Positions 20,001 through 29,549 of a stretch of 64,000 nucleotides of DNA are shown in pieces. Below the pieces are notes generated by a model. That model ran no database searches. It had not been told where the DNA came from and worked only from the letters and a program-made list of their open reading frames with translations. Source of the stretch: Branchiostoma belcheri (lineage: Eukaryota; Chordata; Leptocardii; Amphioxiformes; Branchiostomatidae); the NCBI RefSeq assembly GCF_001625305.1, contig NW_017804087.1, forward strand, positions 1,332,457-1,396,456. Direction: 5' to 3'. The translations under genes and the position numbers were made by a program. How positions within the stretch are numbered: position 1 is the stretch's first letter; every line of letters begins with the position of its first letter.

Positions 20001-22999
20001 CTGCTGACTCGTCAGCCGGTCTCTGATTACAACATGACGATTCCAAAGTGCCTAGCACATTGTCGATCTCAAAGTTACCGTTACGCCGGAGTCGCCGACG
20101 AATTATTCTGTCATTGCGGGAACCAGTTACAAGATTCTGCCTCCCACCGCCTACCAATCATGAACTGTACTGCACCGTGTGGTGGAGACGAGTCCCAGTT
20201 CTGTGGAGGCGGACGTGGCTCGCATAAAATGGAAGTATTTGAAGGTAAAAAGCTATCATTTTTCAAAGTTACAAGGCGGCAAATGCTTTCTTCTGAATTT
20301 GGGTACTTACTTACTTGTACTTGTACTTGTTCTTATGAATTTGGGTAAGGACATCAATTTGCAACTGTCGTGTCTGTCCTTGGTGCTGATTCAGCCATTG
20401 CATGACAATTCAAGAAAAAAGAATTCCCTAAAATCTGAAAAAAGAAAAGAAAATCTAAAAAAAAAATCTTTAAAAAAACGGAAGATTTTACATGAAGGAG
20501 TTTAAGTCACTTTAAGACTGAATCTCTCGTCAGCTATCTGACTCTGGGTCAAAGTTCGTCGGAAGTTGGTACCGCGCTTCGTCCTAGTTGAAAGAAAAAT
20601 GACCGTACAGAATGTTGCTCTCCCTTTTTTCTTTATGCATGTGGTCATGAAAGGTACCCATTTGACTGAAAACTTACCAGTTGTTTTCTGTTTACAGCGT
20701 CTATTGGAGCATGTGGCGGCGACGTGAAGACAAATGAAGGTGTGATCTACTCCCCAGACTTCCCCGGACCGTACCCACTAGATCAGAACTGTGTGTGGAA
20801 CATACAAGTCAGTTCTCAAAACATCATAAGGATCAATATAGAACTCTTAGACATCTCAGACAGCGATAGCTTGACGATTACAGAGTACAGATCTAAGCAG
20901 ACAATTGTTACTGTTCTCAACGGTACGTCAATGACAGAATACGTCAGCGTTAGCAGTAATATCAGCCTGCAGTTCCAAGCGGGGCCGCAAAGATCGCAGC
21001 AAACGGACGGATTCATCATTCGTTATAAAGGTGAGTTTGAAAATAAGGCTGTTCAAAGATAGAATAATTGATGACGTCACTTCCGTTTCCCTAACCGTCA
21101 GATAAGTGACCTTGACCTTTGACCAACGGACCGTTATCTTCAATCAAACTACTAATTCATTATCCACATCTTTTGACCTTCACAGGTGTTGGCACCTGTG
21201 GACCCATAGCAGTAGCTGATGACGTCATTTCCATTTCCCCTGACCACGGAGGAAACTTCGCCATTGGCAAACAGGCGAGCATCGGTTGCAAAGACGGACG
21301 AAACGTCACTGTGCAGTGTCAGAACGACAGAAGCTTCAGCATTACTGCTCCTTTCTGTACAGGTAAGCTTGTGTGTTAACGACACTGTTTTATATGGTCC
21401 GAACTCCGAACACTGCACAGAATCCAAGTTATGCACACCTTAAAGGTGCTTAATGGACTTTTTAGGGCTTGACAACCAGAGTTTTCAAAGTCAATATTGT
21501 CTAGTCAATTATCTACATACTAAGTTGACAACACTATCCCAATGTATGCTGAAATTCCTGGAGCAAAAATGCTAAAGATTTTGACGGAAAACGCTTACTG
21601 GTACGAAGGCCTTTACGCATGCTTTAAGAGGTGTGCTTAAATGTAGGATTTCGTGCAGTGCAAATATCCCAGGACATTGGAGCCAACAGGTATGTATTTC
21701 ATGCATGTCATACCCATACCATCTTTTCTAGCTCTTGATGTAGGCCACTGCGGACCCATAGATGTCATCAATGGCGTCATTTCCGTTTCCCCTAACCACG
21801 GAGGTAGCTTCGCTATTGGCCAACAGGCGACTGTCACGTGCCAAAACGGGCAGAACGTTACGCTACAGTGTGAGATGAATGGAGCCTTCAACATTCCCAA
21901 ACCTTACTGTAGTACAGGTAAGACTGAAAATGGCACTGTAAAAGCAAGTCACTTGACTCCCACCTTTTGCATAACACACAATCTTCAAAAACAACACCTC
22001 AGTGTTGCGCCAAGTTGCGTATTGCAGTCATCAAATATTCCTGGAAAAATTAGTTCCTAGATCCTGGAAAAACTAATTCACTCTTTTAAAGGGAAGGTAA
22101 ACCAAACTGTATCAAGGAGGTCATCATCAAACATACATGTGAAAAAACACAGCCCTACAAATTTGTCGCTCTCTTAACAGTCATGTTTCCTTTTAACAGA
22201 TCGTGCCAAGTGGATGGCGATCGTCGGCGGTATAGTGGCAGTGTTGGTTCTTCTCGCCATAGTTCTTGTGGTCACTCTCTACATCATCAGGAAAAGGTAG
22301 GCATTTGTTGCTTTACATAATTATAAATATACAGAGCCTTTTAATACTTCAGTTCACAACTTGTAGAGACAAGGCTTCCTAAATTCGAAGTCAAAGTGAC
22401 TGACCCTACATGATATTTAGTTTTGTTTTACATGTATAAGAAAAGACATTATGAAGGAAATTTAGAGGGAAAATTTTCACATAGAAATATTACTAAGTAT
22501 ATCGAGGTCTTCCTTGAATGGCCAGTAGTAGTAGATTTGCCTGAAATTTGACCCTTGCTTTTGATTATATGGTGATTTGTAAGAAATAAATATTTGCATT
22601 TTCAGGAGAGCAGCGCAGAAGCAACACGCCACAGGCACTGCCGCCTACTCCGCAGCTCCTACTTCAGACAGCCTCGTTCTGACACCCGGAAACCTTAGTG
22701 CGCGTGCGCTTGGCGGCAAAAACGAGGCAGAAGATGATGTCCACGAGTACGCCTCCATCCGGGACACTGGCCCCCGTGGTACCGAGCCGCTCTACGCTCA
22801 ACCCGATGGCGGTACGAAAAAAACGCTCGAGTTAATGTATGCAAAGCCAATGAAACGCAAGAAGGGTACTCCTTCGGGACAAGAGGAAGAGGGAATCGTG
22901 GACAATGTTTTGTACGAAAGTTCGGTCGGAGCAGAGAGACAAACCATTAATGGGGAGCAACAGGGCCTCATTAACAATGACCTGTACCAACAGATCTAA
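17097..22999 (+). CDS. Multidomain lectin receptor: unnamed domain-SUEL-WSC-CUB-2xCCP-like-TM-tyrosine tail
   Basis: Nine coding exons: 17097-17193, 18906-19208, 19472-19792, 19957-20244, 20698-21030, 21186-21362, 21732-21917, 22200-22296 and 22606-22999. All have GT-AG borders and they join to 731 residues without a stop. Residues 1-32 are a signal peptide. About 33-133 is a Cys-poor domain I cannot name; 134-240 is a SUEL-type galactose-binding lectin (AIYG, GDPC, KYLRVEHRC); 241-336 is WSC with all eight Cys; 337-447 is CUB with only the first disulfide pair; 448-506 and 507-568 are four-Cys CCP-like modules; the membrane span is about 574-598. The 130-residue tail has EYASI, LYAQP, MYAKP, LYESS and LYQQI. 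YxxP is a Crk-type SH2 site, so phospho-tyrosine signalling is inferred. Every ectodomain intron is phase 1. Confidence 0.88.
18048..18425. mobile_element. Non-autonomous piggyBac-like element (TTAA-flanked)
   Basis: TTAA at 18048-18051 and 18422-18425 flank inverted ends AGGTGCATTATGTAAC and GTTACACAATGCAGCT. TTAA duplications are the hallmark of piggyBac transposition. The 378-bp body has no transposase. It lies in the first coding intron of the lectin receptor. A diverged relative is at 15600-15835. Confidence 0.75.
21062..21105 (+). other. Possible relic of a CCP-like exon inside an intron
   Basis: Intron sequence GATGACGTCACTTCCGTTTC closely matches coding DNA in the two CCP-like exons (GATGACGTCATTTCCATTTC near 21218 and GGCGTCATTTCCGTTTCC near 21773), and the match continues into CCCTAACC. 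No splice sites or long frame surround it, so it may be the remnant of a third module copy. Confidence 0.4.
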
Positions 23000-24390
23000 A
23001 CCTCAATTCTAAAGGATTGATATCTCTGGTATTCAAGTTACAGCTTTTGGTTAATTTCTAAATAACAAATCTATGTACACCTGTTAACTGTGTTAAGATG
23101 GATTGGACCCATGAATTCCAAACAACTAGCATAAGTTCCTATAAAAATTTACACTTTTTTAAAGGCTGTTATATGTTGTTACATCACTATTTTGTTGAGT
23201 TTGATTTATGCTACCGAGTTCTTAGAAATGATGCCAACCTGTACAGTAATACAGTAGTAACCGAGAGGAGGCCATGATCAGATCTATTACTACATGTAGA
23301 TGGTAATTCAAAGAGTAGTGGAATTTCATCTTACAAAGAATAAGACTACAAACATAATAAATATATATATGGAGGGACAAACCAATAGCTATACGAAATT
23401 AAACAAAATGCAAGGGTCTGTTTTTAACCACACTCACCCCATCTGTATTTAAACTGCATGTGTATAGGAACAGGCAGACAAACATAGGAACATACACTAG
23501 CATTTGTAATACATGTAGTACTAGTATATATTTGGTTTCATTTATCTTTAATAGAATAGGAAATACATTTTGTACCAAGTTTTAGATTGCAGTGTGGAGT
23601 GCCATATCTTAACATGTAAATAACGACTTTATGACATTCCTAAAACGAATTTGGGAGCAATGACAGTATGTGCATATTCTATGCTTTTGTGGCTTATTGT
23701 CAAGCTGTGTACGTTTTGTGGGCTACATTGTATTGTGGAGAATATATTATGTGACCCAAGATTATGTCTGTATACAGAATGAAATAAACGTACAACAGAT
23801 TCATATTATGTAACACAGGAAACTGCATGGATAATTCTGTCATTTACAAGTTATTCATGACCTGTAGTGTACATATTATAACTACAACCCCCACCTACAC
23901 TATAAGTCATTCCAGCATTTGATACTTCAAACATAGGAGAAGCTAAGATATTCAATCCACGGTAAATCTTGGCCTAAAGAACATAGAATTTTCTCAACTT
24001 TTGTTATGTCTCATTCAAAACATCTCACATTGACTAAAATATTTCGAAATTCGAAGAATATCAATTTCTCTTTAAAAAGTTACCAATTGCCCCACTAAAA
24101 TTGGCTACTTTGATATACAACTGTTACTGAATATTTGAATTCTCTTATTATCTGTGAATAACATGTTACATATACATGTACAAAGAAAGTATAACCAAGC
24201 TACCTGTTTGTTTTTCTTACTAGAAACCATCCATATTAACTCAGGTTTTAAAATCTAGTTACATTATGTTAGTGTAACCAGCATCTAAAGATATGATTGG
24301 GATAAACACACATAACAACAAAAAATTGTAAAGGTGTCTGCTTCAGACAACTCACGATTGAAATACATCAAGAAACATAAGGATTTCTCT
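23000..24390 (+). terminator. 3' UTR of the lectin receptor with poly(A) signal, and convergent intergenic DNA
   Basis: AATAAA at 23783-23788 lies about 785 bases after the stop and is followed by T/G-containing sequence, so it is a reasonable polyadenylation signal. The remainder up to 24390 separates this gene from the convergent CARD-TIR gene on the minus strand and shows no coding signal. Confidence 0.55.
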
Positions 24391-26147
24391 TCATGCAGTT
24401 TCCAACTTGGTCACAATGTCCTCTGCAATTTTCTGTATCTCTCCCCTAGCTCTGTCTGCGAGAACCTTGGTACCAACTATCCCCTTTAAGGTAGGAGAGT
24501 ACTTCCTTAACTTGTCACCAAAAGCCGCAAAGTGATCATCATTTTGATCCAGCCAGATAGGAAAGAATTTCTTGTTTGCCAGTAGAGAAAGCTCTAGCTC
24601 TAACTTGGGCCAGTACCTATCGTTAAGAACATGGCGACTGATCACAATCACTACAAGCTTCAAGGACGGGCTTGAAAGAGTGGCTATTATCTTGTCGTCT
24701 ATGGCATCCCCTGGCTGAAGACTGATTTCGTCGTAGAAGATCGTCTCCGCCGGAAGTCCCTCCAGAAGTTTGTCGACGAGAGGTCTGACAAACCGGCCCT
24801 TGTCTGGTCCGGCGTGGCAGATAAAGACATGTGGACCTGACGGAGGGACAAGTTTTGTTTATTTATTAGCAATTTATTCACTTTACCAGGGTAAACATAT
24901 TGCCTTTTTCAATGCGCCTATGGGGGACCCTAAAAATAAATCATCAACATCAAATGAAATTACAGGAAATAACAAAACATAACTCGTCACAAAGCCACGT
25001 TGACTACAAGTGTAGCTGTTAGCGTTTCTTCGTTTTTAGAAATTTAAGAAAGTTTCTTTAAGCGGAAGTTTACGTAGCTGAGAGACCAAATGTGCAGATA
25101 TATTGGAGACAGATCTTTCAAAAAATGTTTTTGTCTAAATTTGTCGTTATGCACTGTATTTAACTCGTTACAGAATTGTGTTTACGTGTATCTCCAGTGC
25201 AAAAAGAACAACATCATTTTGAAGTCATAAACTTTCTCCAATACTGTATCCATCAACATTGATAGTAACTTTCAAGTTACCTTCTGTTGTTTCATTTTGC
25301 GTGCTGGTTCTTCTCAGCTGATCTGCCACATGTTTGTGGTCTCCTTTCTGCAAAATCTCCACAAACTCATCAGGACTACACTTGCCATTTTCGATCAGGA
25401 TGTCCAGCAAAGCTTCGGCCTTTCCTCGCGTGGTCACTTTGCTCATGATGACCTGCTTGTCGGAGAGGTCCAGTTTACGTCTCTGGATGAAGTAAGGAAT
25501 CAGTTTCTCAACTTGTAGTCTCTCCGACAGATGATCGTAGTTGTCTGTGATGAAGTCTTTTATGGCCTCTGTTGAATATATGCAAGGGCAGTATATAATC
25601 ATTATGTATTAAATACCCATGGTATGTGCCAGTCAAGCTAGAAAAGCCTGCTTGCAGTTGAGAAACCAGCGAACAAACTCGCCATGTACCACCCTATTTG
25701 CATGTGGCTATTGTGAGCCTTTGCTCCCCACAGTTAAAAATTTGAGTCATGTATCACATACCGAACAGTGTTTCTTTTGTTTGATATCGTTCCAAAAATC
25801 ATCGTGTAGATAAATCAGAGATTGGAACTGCACTCCGACGATCTCCAAGAAAGGGAAAGAAGACCATTTATATTTATACAGTCGGACCTAGCCTAAAATT
25901 CGCGTCAACAAACTCCAAATACCTGAGTCGCCATGTTTCGCCAAATTTCCATTTAAGGTGGGAATAAAGGTACAGTACAGTCATTTGAATAACGTTTAAT
26001 TACACAAAGACTTGGTTAAGAATATTACACACAAACTCTGAATACTGCAAACGCCTTCCTGATGCTTAAGTATGGTCATGATTCAGTAACAGTTTGTGCA
26101 CTGAACGAAGTTTCGATGGACTCACCTTTGTTGTCACCAGACGCCAT
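24391..26147 (-). CDS. CARD-TIR adaptor/effector protein
   Basis: Three coding exons on the minus strand: 26126-26147, 25281-25568 and 24391-24836. All junctions are phase 1 and give 251 residues. Residues 1-7 (MASGDNK) are followed by a CARD at about 9-95 (six-helix pattern with LQVEKLIPYFI, KAEALLDIL, FVEILQKG) and a TIR domain at 104-251. The TIR opens PHVFICHAGPDKG, has a BB-loop region DEISLQPGDAI and a WPKLEL motif. Its Glu183 sits where SARM1 and bacterial or plant TIRs carry the NAD-hydrolase glutamate. The D-E-x-x-L-x-P-G-D loop is closer to bacterial-type TIR_2 proteins than to TLR TIRs. No signal peptide or membrane span is seen, so it is cytosolic. A CARD-recruited TIR adaptor or NADase is inferred. 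Confidence 0.85.
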
Positions 26148-27362
26148 TTTTTTTCAGTGATCACCTGAGTTGTACAACAAAATGTCCCACAAAACAGTTG
26201 ACCGGGAACAAACGCTGTTTCGAGAAAATGTTGACCCACTGGCGCTTGTCTGATCGCAACGGAACGGTTTAAACGTGTTGAAAAAGTTACAGAAACCGTA
26301 TTTTTATGCTTAGTCACCACAGGTGTGCCATGCGAATGTCGCCATTTGTCTTTGTCCAAACATGCATGACTGTGACTTCCGGGAGTCTGGATCCCATAGA
26401 AATGCCCTTAAGGGTGACCTTCAACCTCTGCTACTGTACACAGTAAGTTGTTTATCATACGTGATCACAACTTCTGCTCGTATCTGTCGGTCCTACCTGC
26501 CCTCAGCAGTGCAAAAGGCTTCATTACGACATTATGGTGTCACCGTCTTTCACGATTATAGCTCAAAAGCAGATGTTTCCTCGGCGCAAAACCATTTCAT
26601 GTAATTATATAAACACTGTTAGAACAATACTGGGGGGGGGGCGTTAGAGGGGAGGGGGTGAAATAAAAAGGACGCTTCTACGTCTTGCATATTCCGATGT
26701 ATCAACGATCAGGCTTTTGAGACTTTAACAATACATTCTGTGGCAGTATTAGAAACATATTATAAAGCGCAGAGATCAACACATGGTGGCATAGCTTTAG
26801 AATTTCAAGTTTATTGATAACCACTCTAAGTACATGTACATGAAATAAGGTACAGAAGAATTTAATGTCTTCTTTAATAAGTGGCACACATTTGACACAG
26901 ATAAACATACTAACATGTGAGAAAACTTATTATCTATAATATAAAGTGATATATACACAAACTACTGCTATCAATCCAACCACAAAGACAATCCTTACAA
27001 TCATTATATAGTAGATTGTGCTTGTTTATGCATACAGTTCATTCATGCATGTGTATATGGCATGTACTTTCACAAAAACATTCACATTATACAATATTTA
27101 AAAACATCATGAGAAGCAAATAGGTCTCATTTTCGTCTGATCACACACAAGCAAAGTATTTACATTTTTGCCACACTCCAAGTAATTAAGTGTCAAACTC
27201 TTGCAAACCCTAGGAAGCTTCTTTAAGCAACTACAGAACACACAACAAAACAGGCCAAGTAGGGTCGTCCAAAACATGAATCATTTTGCAGTACTCAAAT
27301 GTCCATACAAACGGTCCAAAGTTCGTCATCAATGTTGGCGTCCAGGTAGGCATTGTAAGTTT
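26148..27362. other. Interval between the two CARD genes
   Basis: It should hold the CARD-TIR promoter and the 3' UTR of the upstream CARD gene. AATAAA on the minus strand at 26820-26825 could end the latter, about 540 bases after its stop. A guanine tract at 26631-26661 has four or more runs (G10, G4, G5) and could form a quadruplex on the plus strand. No other gene is seen. Confidence 0.4.
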
Positions 27363-29046
27363 CTATCCACTTTTTGCTTTGGCCACCGTGACGATGACCG
27401 AGGCTCTCGGCAGCAGCTTCTTGTCGATCAGCTGCAGAATCTCCGGAGATGTGAAGGGGTTGAGACGGTCCAGTCCCTCCAGCACGAACAGAATCTTCTC
27501 CTGGGTCTGCTCCATGTACCTCCACAGGGATTCTTTGGAGAAGGACGGTTCGTACTTGGAGTCGTGCAGAAGTTGGTCAAAGATAATGTCTATGACTTTC
27601 TGGTTCTTTCGGACTTTGTTGAGTTGAAGTTTGTACACTTGTGTAAAGTCAGAGGTGACCTTCTTGTCTTTCACCCAGTCTGCTGCAAGTGCAGTGCCTA
27701 CATGACAAGTCTTCATTGTAGCAATCATCCAGGAATTCGAAAAAGGCCGCAGTAAGCCTGCTCTCAACTCCTGTTCCAAATAGACAAGCTCAATCCCCTG
27801 GGACGTTGGGACATGAATCCTGGGTTTGGTGTTACCCATCTCGTATCCCATTAGCCCTTCCAAGCTTGTACTTCCTTCATGTCGTTTGACCTCCTCTGTG
27901 TAAACCTTCCTCAGACGACCTTCCAGTTCTGAAATAAGCAAAAAGGTGTGTGTATCACATATACTTACATCTTTGCTGATATATGACAGACATTTGGCAC
28001 CAAACGTAAAAATGCATGGCTAGTTAGCGCTGTGGCACTGTTTTACACGTTATAAACACTATCTGTTATCATGAAGCCTGTCACGGTGCACTCATAGCCT
28101 TAAGAATAGATAACAGCGTTCATCAGGATATCATTTATCTCATAAGTCAACCAATTTCGCAATTCCCCTATGGTATCAAAATCACCATAGGATTGCGTAA
28201 GTTAACACTAAATCCTGATAACACAGAACTCCAATGAGCTTCAAGTATCGATTTTAAGGCATGTTGGTTCTGGCAGGTAAAGTTGTTACCCAATGTGTTA
28301 TAATATGATTTTCTTCGGAATACTGAGTACTAACCGTGACCAGTGTAAAAGGCTACATGTCCTTACCTTCCAACTGTGCATCTGTCATGTCCTTGTACCC
28401 CTCCGTTCTGGCCACCTTGCCGTTCGGCTCCCCCACCAACAGTGCCCAATGGTAATGCTCAGTCCCCTCTAACACGTCTGCCAAATGCCCATGTCCGCTC
28501 CGGCGCAGGACGTCCACGAACAGGGTTGGGGTACATGTATGATGGGTGATAAGTTTATCGAGAAGTGCCTGTGCCTTTTCCTGTGAGGTTGTGTGTGCCA
28601 GGATCTGCTGTTTGTCTTCGATCGACAGGATTTTCTCCTGGATCAGATACGGCATCACAGCTTCCACCTGGAGTTGTTTTGTTAGCGTGACGTAGTGGCG
28701 GAGGAGAAAGTCTTCCAGATCTGACGTAGGAAAGAAGACTGTCAGAAGCGCACATTTCACATTGTTCTGTGCCTCATACATGAAAATACAACGACACAGA
28801 AAAAATGAGAAGGAAAGACGTACTTGACAGAACATACGGTAAAGACGAAGAGAAATGTTGCTGTATGAGAAGTAGAATTCGTATTATATTGATTATGAAC
28901 AGTCGTTATGAAACTCCATTTCCTGATTAACGCAGTTTTAAGAACCACCCGCACACAACGAACTGCACGCGGGAAAAGGGAACTGGTGTATAAAATGTGA
29001 AAGACTTACTTATATCAAAAATGCGGATGGGGCGTTTGGTCGCCAT
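27363..29046 (-). CDS. CARD protein with degenerate, truncated NACHT-like domain
   Basis: Three coding exons: 29010-29046, 28367-28720 and 27363-27928. All junctions are phase 1 and give 318 residues. Residues 1-12 (MATKRPIRIFDI) precede a CARD at about 14-100 that is plainly homologous to the CARD of the neighbouring gene (LQVEAVMPYLIQ, KAQALLDKL). After a linker, 131-318 resembles the start of a NACHT domain: a DWV after the P-loop position, IIFDQLL, then ILFVLEGLDRLN as a Walker B. The Walker A glycine-lysine-threonine is replaced by K-T-C (203-205), Walker B reads E-G-L-D-R instead of D-G-L-D-E, and the frame stops just after the sensor-1 strand, which lacks its arginine. It is probably unable to bind or hydrolyse ATP: a scaffold, decoy or decaying gene. 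Confidence 0.8.
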
Positions 29047-29376
29047 ATTGCTCGTCAACTTAAAGCTTCACTAATTTTAAAAAACAGGCCGTCCGTGTAA
29101 TTATACGAGCTGGTCACCTGAGTGCAACCTTGGCACTTTCACGAAGCTAGGTCGGAAGAACAGCAGCCTTCGGTGTATATTTTACACCCTAAAACTGTGA
29201 AAACGTACCAGGGAAGAAATCTACGCAGACCTGGCGCCCAGGTATTTCTACTGCGACACGGCTACCTTTGCACCTGACGATGGGGAATAACCGTGACGTC
29301 ATGCAGGTGCACGGGACCGAGGCAAACACGCACGGTTCCCCATTACTACTAGTATGGGTAGCAGCTAGCCTCCTTT

Positions 29377-29541
29377 TACTCTCCAAGCAGAGTTTGTGGG
29401 GGAATGATCGTTAGCTTTTTATATATGGCCGTTTTTGTCGCTATCCCCACCGGTGGCCGACGACATTCTCTGGCTAATGGATACTGCCTGGCCAATTTGA
29501 TACTGTCTTTTTGCCACCAAAAGGGATCTGCTTGGAGATTA
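29377..29541. mobile_element. MITE of the TACTCTCCAAGCAG family, 8-bp target duplication
   Basis: TACTCTCCAAGCAGA and TCTGCTTGGAGATTA are inverted ends and CCTCCTTT flanks both sides (29369-29376 and 29542-29549). The interior TTTTTATATATGGCC(C)GTTTTTGTCGCTA is shared with the copy at 62344-62457, and the right half (GCCAATTTGATACTGTCTT) with the fragment at about 61800-61960. Confidence 0.8.
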
Positions 29542-29549
29542 CCTCCTTT

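Noticed and set aside
22606..22999. Classical ITIM or ITAM in the lectin receptor tail
   Set aside because: Tyr-x-x-Ile occurs twice, but the residue at -2 does not fit an ITIM and the spacing does not fit an ITAM.
27201..27755. 184-codon plus-strand open frame
   Set aside because: It is antisense to the NACHT-like exon, which has matching splice phases and family similarity; the plus frame resembles nothing.
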